From: an uncultured bacterium | Lineage (GTDB): Bacteria; Bacteroidota; Bacteroidia; Sphingobacteriales; Sphingobacteriaceae | Direction of reading: 5' to 3' | Assembly: GCA_903958995.1 (NCBI GenBank) | Contig: CAJBVG010000111.1 | Coordinates: 1-33,378 of the forward strand | Length of the DNA: 33,378 bases | Part shown: piece by piece, positions 25,950-33,378 of the stretch | Position numbering within the stretch: position 1 is the first letter of the stretch | Layout of the letters: every line of letters begins with the position of its first letter | Notes under the pieces: generated by a model | Databases searched by the model: none | What the model was told of the DNA's origin: nothing | Seen by the model: the letters and a program-made list of their open reading frames with translations, nothing else | Position numbers and translations under genes: made by a program

Positions 25950-27680
25950 CTATGCTCTAGCGATATAAAAGTTGTCCATTACTAATACATCCATCTTCGT
26001 TCTTAAATAACAATCTAAGGCTTCTTGAGGTGTATTCACAATAGGTTCGTTTTCATTAAACGAGGTATTCAACAAAATTGGAACACCCGTTTTTTCATTA
26101 AAACGTTCAATAAGGCGATGGTAAATTGGTTCGTTCAATTTATCCACTGATTGTAATCTTCCGGTACCGTCAACATGTGTTACTGCCGGAATTTTATCTC
26201 TCATTTCGGGTTTAATAATGAACACCTTTTCCATGAATGGTACTTCGTCTGTTTGTTCAAAATAATCAGGAACTTTTTCAATTAAAATAGAAGGAGCGAA
26301 TGGTCTAAACGACTCTCTTCTTTTAATTTTTAGATTTAATATTTCTTTCGCATCGTTTCTACGAGGGTCGGCAATAATAGAACGGTGCCCTAATGCACGT
26401 GGACCAAATTCTGCTCTCCCCTGATACCATCCAATAACTTGTCCATCGATAATACGATCAGTTACAATATCAATTAATGCTTCTCTATCCTCAAAATATT
26501 GGAATGCTACATTATTACGTGTTAAAGTTTCTTCAATTTCTTCTTTAGTAGCTTTGTATCCGTAATAGCCAGTTTTACTAACTAGTGTTCTTTTATTTTT
26601 TTCTGTTTGATGGTAGTAATACAATGCGGATCCAATGCTTGTACCAGCATCATGCGCTGCAGGAGGTATATACAAATTTTTGAAACCTGTATTTAATATT
26701 ATTTTACCATTTGCTACTGAGTTTTGTCCAACACCACCAGCTAAGCATAAATTTTCTGATTTAGTTTTCAAACGTAAATGTTCAGCCATATGGAAAATAA
26801 CTTCTTCGGTTACTGCTTGAACACTCGCTGCTAAATCCTTATGGTATTGACTTAACTCTTCCTCTTTACCTCTAGCTGGCCCAAATGATTTTACGAACTG
26901 ATTCGAATACATCGTATCAACAAACGGAATTCCGTCTGTCCATGTCATGTTTACACCATTACGTGTATGGTTAAAGTAATTTAAATTCAATTTGAACAAT
27001 CCATCAGAAGTTAATTCTATAACCTGACGAACTTGCTCTTTATACAAGGCTTTGCCATATGGCGCCAAGCCCATCACTTTATACTCATCACCATAATGAG
27101 GAAATCCTAAGTATTGAGTAAATGCGGTATAAAACACCCCTAAGGAATGAGGATAATTTACTTTATCAAGTACTGTAAGTTGATTGCCTTTTCCATAAGA
27201 TGTCATAACAGAAGAGAAATCTCCGAAACCATCAATTGATAAAACGGCAGATTCTTCGAAAGGAGAAACGAAAAAAGCACTAGCTAAATGAGAACGATGA
27301 TGCTCAACATTTACAAACTTAGCTTTCATTGAAGAAAACTGATCTGAGAAGTGCAAGCGAAATTCATCTTCAATATTACCAGCTTTTCGAATATTAGATA
27401 CTCTATCTTTTATATTTCCTATGCTTAATCTATTTTTTAAAGCGCTAATAACCTTCAAGCCAAAATTAGCATACGGATCTCTCGAAATAGTAATAACATC
27501 AATATCTTTAAGGGTTAGACCCGCATCTTCTAAACAGAATTTTATTGCTTCGCTAGGAAAACCAGCCCAATGCTTAATTCTCCTAATTCGTTCTTCTTCT
27601 GTGGCAGATACTACTTGTCCGTCTATTAACAAACATGCAGATGCATCTCCATGATAGGCATTAAGTCCTAGTATTTTCAT
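25950..27680 (-). CDS. NodU/CmcH-type carbamoyltransferase
   Basis: MKILGLNAYHGDASACLLIDGQVVSATEEERIRRIKHWAGFPSEAI; LSIDGFGDFSS; CLAGGVGQNSVANGKI; WYQGRAEFGPRALGHRSIIADPR; PILLNTSFNENEPIV. ATG at 27680 preferred; the track start 27704 is a TTG. Confidence 0.92.
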   Translation of the reverse strand: MKILGLNAYHGDASACLLIDGQVVSATEEERIRRIKHWAGFPSEAIKFCLEDAGLTLKDIDVITISRDPYANFGLKVISALKNRLSIGNIKDRVSNIRKAGNIEDEFRLHFSDQFSSMKAKFVNVEHHRSHLASAFFVSPFEESAVLSIDGFGDFSSVMTSYGKGNQLTVLDKVNYPHSLGVFYTAFTQYLGFPHYGDEYKVMGLAPYGKALYKEQVRQVIELTSDGLFKLNLNYFNHTRNGVNMTWTDGIPFVDTMYSNQFVKSFGPARGKEEELSQYHKDLAASVQAVTEEVIFHMAEHLRLKTKSENLCLAGGVGQNSVANGKIILNTGFKNLYIPPAAHDAGTSIGSALYYYHQTEKNKRTLVSKTGYYGYKATKEEIEETLTRNNVAFQYFEDREALIDIVTDRIIDGQVIGWYQGRAEFGPRALGHRSIIADPRRNDAKEILNLKIKRRESFRPFAPSILIEKVPDYFEQTDEVPFMEKVFIIKPEMRDKIPAVTHVDGTGRLQSVDKLNEPIYHRLIERFNEKTGVPILLNTSFNENEPIVNTPQEALDCYLRTKMDVLVMDNFYIARA

Positions 27681-29040
27681 ATTTCTCGTTGAATCTAATG
27701 GCAATAACCATCATTGCAAAAATAACAAAATAAGAGATGATATTGAAGATGAAATGATGGTCGATGTTAATATTACTCCATTCAGTATAGGCGATACCAA
27801 CGGCAGATATTCTCAAAATATTTAATATATAGATGATTAATAAACCTACAAATAAATATGTTCTACGCACAAGATATTTAAATGGATAAGATAGTGCCAA
27901 AGCAATTTGAATACTCATTATACCATATCCTAAACAACTATACCCGACCCCGACACGCACTCCATCAATTATTTTCAAATGATAGGGTAATCGTATAGTG
28001 TCATAATTAAATATAGATAAAACTAAAGATGAAAAATAAATAATCGACTCGCGTAACCATCGAATATAATTCAAATGTTGATCTAAAAACGATGAGTAAA
28101 ACCTTCCGCCCTCTCCAGTAATTCCAATAAATAACTCGTTAAAGTAGTATAGCAATAAAAAAATGATGATGAATCGAGAGACAAAAAATATTTCACGATA
28201 ATTTTTTTTCGAATTTGCTTTTAATTCAAAAATATTTTGATCGACCGTTCGTCTGTACCAATAGGCTTGTAAATAATGAAACTTGGAACCAGTATAACCA
28301 TCTAGGAAACCTCCTAATATGATATATCGAGATAAGAAATAAATAATCGGACGGACAAATAGTGGCATTCTATTCCACATATTTTTTAAAAACAACCTAC
28401 GTTGATCCTGATTACCAAATAATCGTCCAGGGTTAGTTAGCAATTTCTCGTATTCTTCTTGAGCTTGAAGTTTAGCATATTTAACATGTTTGCTCTTCCA
28501 GAATATTAAATCTTCTTTTAGGTTATTCTCAATCATGTCTGATTGTAAACGTGCCGTCTTACCTTTAACATAGAAATGATGATCCATCAATTCAGATTCA
28601 TCCAAAAACACATCATCTTTTTTGAAGAGTTTTAGTAGAAAACGATTTTGATATCCACCGAATCGAATCCATTTCTCTAAAAAATAATTTCTTCGTCTAA
28701 TATAAAATCCACTAGTCGTAATTTCTTCTTTTGAACTAAACAACTCCATCAATTCTAAATTTAACTCTTGCGTAATGGTTTGGTCTGCATCTAATCCCAA
28801 TACCCAATCTACATCTTCAGGTAGTTGCGTTAATGCGAACTTCCATTGTTTTGTGTGAGTTTCAAACTTATTTGCGATAAATGTTGCACCAAATGCTTTT
28901 GCTATTTCTTCAGTTCCATCTGTAGAAAATGAATCTATAACAAATACATTTGCATTTAAGCCCTTAATACTCTCGAGGCATTTGGGAAGATTGAGCTCTT
29001 CATTAAATGTTAAAATTACTACAGCTAAGTTATTGCTCAT
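27661..29040 (-). CDS. GT2 glycosyltransferase - exosortase/archaeosortase-family fusion protein
   Basis: N-terminal GT2 (VVILTFNEELNLPKCLESIKG; IDSFSTDGTEEIA; LGLDADQT) to about residue 265, then about 175 aa of multi-TM sequence with GYSCLGYG (Cys369), LNILRI (Arg410), DHHFIFN (His428/429) in the order expected for exosortases. Confidence 0.8.
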   Translation of the reverse strand: MSNNLAVVILTFNEELNLPKCLESIKGLNANVFVIDSFSTDGTEEIAKAFGATFIANKFETHTKQWKFALTQLPEDVDWVLGLDADQTITQELNLELMELFSSKEEITTSGFYIRRRNYFLEKWIRFGGYQNRFLLKLFKKDDVFLDESELMDHHFYVKGKTARLQSDMIENNLKEDLIFWKSKHVKYAKLQAQEEYEKLLTNPGRLFGNQDQRRLFLKNMWNRMPLFVRPIIYFLSRYIILGGFLDGYTGSKFHYLQAYWYRRTVDQNIFELKANSKKNYREIFFVSRFIIIFLLLYYFNELFIGITGEGGRFYSSFLDQHLNYIRWLRESIIYFSSLVLSIFNYDTIRLPYHLKIIDGVRVGVGYSCLGYGIMSIQIALALSYPFKYLVRRTYLFVGLLIIYILNILRISAVGIAYTEWSNINIDHHFIFNIISYFVIFAMMVIAIRFNEKYENTRT

Positions 29041-29044
29041 AGAA

Positions 29045-30181
29045 TTAATGTGAGTTCAACGATGTGTTGTACATCGCAATGTACCTATTAGAAATATTCG
29101 CTTCTGAGAAATTACTCTCTATAATAGAGGTTGAAGTCTCTCTAATGTTTTTCAATTTTTGCGGACTTGTTTTGCTTTCATTTAAAACTTCTTCTAAATT
29201 ATTTACAGAGCTATCATACACCCAACCTAAATTATTGTCCGAAACAAAATCAGATAAGCCTACATTTTTCGAAACAATTACAGCAGTGCCTTGTGCCAAA
29301 GATTCTAAAACAGTATTCGCGAAATTCTCATCTTTAGAAGGAAGTATAAATACATCTGCATTTGCATAAGATCGAATTTTGTCGTCATTATACAATGCCC
29401 CTTTCCAAGAAATACTATTTTCTATCATCAGTTTTCTAGACAATAATTTTAATTCTTCTATATAGTTTGAATCGCCATCGCCTACTATACTTAGGTGGTA
29501 ATTAAAACCCACTTTACTCAATGCACTAAACAAATCCTCTAACCCTTTTTTGGGATGAATCCTAGACAAAAACAACAAATTGAAAATATCAGAATTTTCA
29601 CTTCTAATTACATTTTGAGACTTTGAATTTACATCAACGTAATTTGGTACATCAATTAAAGTATAGCGTGGATTTAATTTATCTAATTTCTGTTTCTCAT
29701 CATTACTAGTCACATGAATTATAGCATTTTTCAATAAATAGTTCCCAATAAGGTTGTGAATAATCTTTTTTACAATAGAATGCTCAATTGTATATGGGCT
29801 AAGCATTCCCCTCGGACTAATAATATATTTCCAAGATTTTATTTTACAAATAAGTGCTGTTAAAACTGCGACAGTATTCCACCACGACTGTATATGTATT
29901 ACCTGGTATTCGCCACCATGTTTCCATAGATAGCGCAGCATACCAATCGACAAATGAGAATGGTCTTTAGTTTGACGCTTGAAAAATCTAATATTAACAC
30001 CATCCATTTGTAAAGGGTGTAGTGTATCAATTGTTAAGTTCTCCTTACCATTTGCATTAGTTGACAGCACAAACACTTCGTTATGTTTCAATAAATTTTC
30101 AGCTAAATAAGCTACCGAAAATATTGGTCCGCCGTAAACAAATGCAGGCTTATAAGAAGGAGTAATGATTAAAATTTTCAC
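29045..30181 (-). CDS. Glycosyltransferase family 4 (resembles XrtY-associated type)
   Basis: MKILIITPSYKPAFVYGGPIFSVAYLAENLL; SPRGMLSPYTI; LFLSRIHPKKGLEDLFSAL; DVFILPSKDENFANTVLESLAQGTAVIVSKNVGLSDFV. Confidence 0.9.
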   Translation of the reverse strand: MKILIITPSYKPAFVYGGPIFSVAYLAENLLKHNEVFVLSTNANGKENLTIDTLHPLQMDGVNIRFFKRQTKDHSHLSIGMLRYLWKHGGEYQVIHIQSWWNTVAVLTALICKIKSWKYIISPRGMLSPYTIEHSIVKKIIHNLIGNYLLKNAIIHVTSNDEKQKLDKLNPRYTLIDVPNYVDVNSKSQNVIRSENSDIFNLLFLSRIHPKKGLEDLFSALSKVGFNYHLSIVGDGDSNYIEELKLLSRKLMIENSISWKGALYNDDKIRSYANADVFILPSKDENFANTVLESLAQGTAVIVSKNVGLSDFVSDNNLGWVYDSSVNNLEEVLNESKTSPQKLKNIRETSTSIIESNFSEANISNRYIAMYNTSLNSH

Positions 30182-30183
30182 TT

Positions 30184-31608
30184 CTAACGGCTGTTTACTG
30201 AATGAAAATACTTTGGATTTGGAATGATATAGTTAAAACGCTTCATGGTGAATAATACAATGAACATGGATACAATACCCCAAAATATTGAGTTCACTAA
30301 AAACTCCATGCAATTTCCTCTATTCATAATTTGAAACAAGCCTAAGTATATCCAAATGGTCCCTAAGTTATAACCACAGAATAAATATTCTGCAGCAGTG
30401 TTGATTAAAGATGTTATTGCACCAAATGCAAATAATACCAAAAACACAAACAACAATCCACCAGATAAATAGGCATCCACAACAATTGGAGGCTTAGCCG
30501 ATACAAGCATTTGTTGATTAACTACACCTACTTCATATACTCTTTTCATTACATGCTCTTCAATGTCGGGTTTATCAGGCCAAAATAATCGAGGTAATAT
30601 AAATCGAAATGAATCCCATATAATTGTTATTCCATAATAATTAATTTCTGAAGGAACTTTACGTTTGTATTCATTTAACATGGAGATTTCAGAGGCTCGA
30701 GTAACTAAAAACTCCCAGTTGTCATCGTAGACATTAATCTCCCCAGATTGAATGGCATCAATTGCTGATTGTGCTGCTTCAGATGATTCTACACCCTCAG
30801 CCCATGCTTGATTTCTATATGTAGCATTAAAACTAGGTAAGAAAAATACAACCAAAAAGAATATAGGTAATGCCGAAAAGATAACTGTTCTTTTATATCG
30901 TGGATATAAATAGGCTGCAAAAATGATTATGGTAAAAATAATTGGCTCTTTCCAACCAGATAATAGTACTTGAGCAAAATTTATAGCGAATAATACATAA
31001 GCCAAAATATAAAATTGTGCCTTTTTATTATCTGATTTATAAAGTATTGATATAATAGAAGAAATATAAGCAAAATCTGCTGCCTTCACAGAGAACTGAC
31101 TAAGACCTGGAATAAATAGAAATACAAATTTTAAAATTGTTAAAAGTACAGCTGCTTTCAAGAAAAAATTAGCATCTATCTTTTCTTCATTTACAATCCA
31201 TTTTATGTTTTTCTTATATTGAAGAAAAAACAATAACCCAAAAGAATAGGCCGCATGCGCTAAAGCATAAATTCTTTGACTAGCTGCGGTTTCATCAAGT
31301 GTTGAGTAGTCAATATAAAACACCGGCGATTTAATGAAATTCTTATACCCTAACACATCTAAATAAAAAAACACAGAGGTTAAGCTCATGTATCCAACAA
31401 ATATTAATTGACCTAAAAACATAGGTCGCATAAATTGATGACTTAAATCAAAATCTTTAGGGATAGGACGAATTACGCCGTAATACACTAATATTAAATT
31501 CAGAATGGAACCACCCCAAGCAATGCTATATGAAACAGCGGGGTTACTTGCTAAAAGCGAAGCAAAAAACCAGGGTATAAATAAAATAAGATATCGTAAG
31601 TTAAACAT
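30184..31608 (-). CDS. Wzy-like O-antigen/exopolysaccharide polymerase-type membrane protein
   Basis: 474 aa, many TM segments with a large soluble loop (FLPSFNATYRNQAWAEG...ITIIWDSFRFILPRLFWPDKPDIEEHVM), inside a glycan locus. Assignment rests on topology, context and remembered similarity. Confidence 0.65.
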   Translation of the reverse strand: MFNLRYLILFIPWFFASLLASNPAVSYSIAWGGSILNLILVYYGVIRPIPKDFDLSHQFMRPMFLGQLIFVGYMSLTSVFFYLDVLGYKNFIKSPVFYIDYSTLDETAASQRIYALAHAAYSFGLLFFLQYKKNIKWIVNEEKIDANFFLKAAVLLTILKFVFLFIPGLSQFSVKAADFAYISSIISILYKSDNKKAQFYILAYVLFAINFAQVLLSGWKEPIIFTIIIFAAYLYPRYKRTVIFSALPIFFLVVFFLPSFNATYRNQAWAEGVESSEAAQSAIDAIQSGEINVYDDNWEFLVTRASEISMLNEYKRKVPSEINYYGITIIWDSFRFILPRLFWPDKPDIEEHVMKRVYEVGVVNQQMLVSAKPPIVVDAYLSGGLLFVFLVLFAFGAITSLINTAAEYLFCGYNLGTIWIYLGLFQIMNRGNCMEFLVNSIFWGIVSMFIVLFTMKRFNYIIPNPKYFHSVNSR

Positions 31609-32761
31609 TCTTTAATAAGGCGTTTTCAAAATTAACAACTAATTTATTTATTGACCAATCTTTAATATTGATGATGGACTTCTCTTTCATCTCCATTAAT
31701 ATGATATTATGTTGAATAAGCTCTTTCATCTTTACAGATAACATATCACTATTACCAGCTTCAAATATATACCCATTATTGGTAATTAAATCAACAGCGG
31801 AACCAACTTTATCACTTGCAATTATAGCTAATCCACAATTCATGGCTTCATTTATTCCTAAGCCCCATGTTTCTGAAACCGATGGCAATACAAAAACGTC
31901 AGCTGAACGATAAATCATTGGCATTTGAGATTGATTCATAAACCCTACAAAACGAATATTGGGGTCTGTTGAAGACATATTTTTTAACATCTCTTCATCA
32001 GGGCCATTCCCTACCATTAGTAAAGTGCAGGGTTGATCTTTCAAATTCAATTTCGCTTGAATAAGTGTTTGTAGATTTTTTCTGTATTCAAATTTCCCAG
32101 TATAAAGAAAAACTGTATGATTCTCTGGGATTTTCAATTCAGACTTAAAATCTGCGACCTTACGCTTTAACTCATCAGTATAAACAACAAACCTAGATTC
32201 ATTAATTGCATGAGGTGCAAAAAAAATGTTTTCTTCTTTAAAACCTACCCATTTATAATACTCTTTGTTGTTACTTCCTACAGCAATTGGGTAATCTACA
32301 TTTCTATAGATCCAATTTAAGTATAATCTTCTGATTAAATTTTTGAAAGATGATTGCTTAGTTAGTAGATGAGAATCTCCTCTGAAATAAATTGGCACCT
32401 TGCCTTTGAAATACTTCAAAACAGATAGATGACTTTTAAAACTCCATCCAAAAACAACAATTTTATCTGGATTATACTCTTCTATTCTTTGTATAATATC
32501 TGGATTCACTATGCCATTAAAATGATGTGTCCCGGGATCTTGTGCTGTATTATTTAGAAACTCGTATGAATAACCTTCTAATAAAGGAACATCCCATTCT
32601 ACTACTCGATTGAATCCTGGATCAAATTTATTTATGGATTGTTCTCCCCAAGTATAAAACACTTTTAGATCTATATTCCCACGCTCTACTAGTCCAGTTA
32701 ATATTGGCACATAGTATTGTATAGGATGAGATATAATAAATGCTACTTTGACTTTACTCAT
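31601..32761 (-). CDS. Glycosyltransferase family 4
   Basis: VAFIISHPIQYYVPILTGLVERGNIDLKVFYTWG; FLYTGKFEYRKNLQTLIQA; DVFVLPSVSETWGLGINEAMNCGLAIIASDKVGSAVDLI. Overlaps the next gene by 8 nt. Confidence 0.92.
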   Translation of the reverse strand: MSKVKVAFIISHPIQYYVPILTGLVERGNIDLKVFYTWGEQSINKFDPGFNRVVEWDVPLLEGYSYEFLNNTAQDPGTHHFNGIVNPDIIQRIEEYNPDKIVVFGWSFKSHLSVLKYFKGKVPIYFRGDSHLLTKQSSFKNLIRRLYLNWIYRNVDYPIAVGSNNKEYYKWVGFKEENIFFAPHAINESRFVVYTDELKRKVADFKSELKIPENHTVFLYTGKFEYRKNLQTLIQAKLNLKDQPCTLLMVGNGPDEEMLKNMSSTDPNIRFVGFMNQSQMPMIYRSADVFVLPSVSETWGLGINEAMNCGLAIIASDKVGSAVDLITNNGYIFEAGNSDMLSVKMKELIQHNIILMEMKEKSIINIKDWSINKLVVNFENALLKNV

Positions 32762-33378
32762 TTATATTTCGAGATTTAAAATTCTAAATTTAGGAGAGTC
32801 AATAATAATTTTTTTCACATATTCAAGATCTCTTACATAAATTAAATTATCAAAATCGTGTAGTTTTGCTGGTATTAGTACTCTTCTAAATGGATCATAT
32901 TCAAAAGATTGAAACCCATATGATTTTAACTTTTCATCAATGTCAGTATCTTTAAACCCATAATTCATTCCACTCCCATTTAATTCAATTATAATTGCTT
33001 TTAATGAATTCTTTTTAAGAGTTTCTTCCCCTCCATTTAATACTTCTAATTCAAAACCTTCAACGTCAATTTTCAATAGACTTGGGTTTTCATTATTTAA
33101 TATCGCATCAAGCGTGTTCACTTCAATTTTCTTAGTAGTCGAGTTTGCTTCACTTGAATTTACAACATGATTCATTGAGGAATCTTGTTCATCTGAAAAC
33201 AATAATTCTCCCTTTTGGGAAGAAAGCCCAATGTTCATTAATACTGTATTTTTAGAAATATTATTTAATGATATATTTTTATGCAATTGATTAAATGTAT
33301 TTGGAACTGGTTCAATACAATAAGTGTGTGCGCCAATCTCTGCTGATGCTAAAACTGTATAACTTCCGATGTTAGCCC
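32762..33378 (-). CDS. FkbM-family SAM-dependent methyltransferase (N-terminus beyond window edge)
   Basis: LLKIDVEGFELEVLNGGEETL. Reading the same frame past the listed TTG start gives ANIGSYTVLASAEIGAHTYCIEPVPNTFNQLHKNISLNN, a FkbM-like SAM-binding region open to the window edge. Confidence 0.85.
   Translation of the reverse strand, partial: ANIGSYTVLASAEIGAHTYCIEPVPNTFNQLHKNISLNNISKNTVLMNIGLSSQKGELLFSDEQDSSMNHVVNSSEANSTTKKIEVNTLDAILNNENPSLLKIDVEGFELEVLNGGEETLKKNSLKAIIIELNGSGMNYGFKDTDIDEKLKSYGFQSFEYDPFRRVLIPAKLHDFDNLIYVRDLEYVKKIIIDSPKFRILNLEI

Noticed and set aside
29064-29369. Plus-strand 101-aa ORF opposite the GT4 gene
   Set aside because: Antisense to the conserved C-terminal GT4 motif region.
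32762-33286. FkbM protein taken as complete at 174 aa from a TTG start
   Set aside because: The frame continues to the window edge with the missing SAM-binding motif; the gene is truncated by the window.
25195-33378. Recently acquired mobile island
   Set aside because: No integrase, transposase, tRNA boundary or direct repeats seen; horizontal transfer cannot be claimed from the window alone.

Overview
This is a low-GC window from a Bacteroidota-like genome (order not determined). The lineage call rests on protein families and on TAnnTTTG-type -7 promoter elements. It is gene-dense, with no rRNA, tRNA, CRISPR array, transposase or phage gene recognised. From left to right it contains: (i) the C-terminus of an M61-type PDZ peptidase, a small DUF6132-like membrane protein, a rhodanese-thioredoxin fusion lipoprotein and a cold-shock-domain protein; (ii) an SSS symporter + PIG-L deacetylase pair; (iii) a CcoI/FixI-type copper P-type ATPase with no ccoNOPS beside it; (iv) a [2Fe-2S] ferredoxin, a TIGR01777 epimerase + class I photolyase pair, then GNAT, a monohaem cytochrome c lipoprotein, an SDR-DUF2867 protein, a TIGR03643-like protein and an NmrA-like SDR; (v) a fatty-acid beta-oxidation operon (acyl-CoA ligase, FadN-type fusion, FadA, FadE), divergent from a nitronate monooxygenase and a DUF4442 hotdog protein across a strong dyad operator; (vi) a DUF2911 protein; (vii) a tightly packed minus-strand exopolysaccharide locus running off the right edge. 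The most notable object is in that locus: one 459-aa ORF joining an N-terminal GT2 glycosyltransferase to a C-terminal exosortase-like membrane domain (candidate Cys-Arg-His triad). It sits beside a Wzy-like protein, GT4 enzymes and a NodU/CmcH-type carbamoyltransferase, with no PEP-CTERM-like substrate in the window. A second theme is short, degenerate intergenic repeats with different sequences but a shared 7-bp period.
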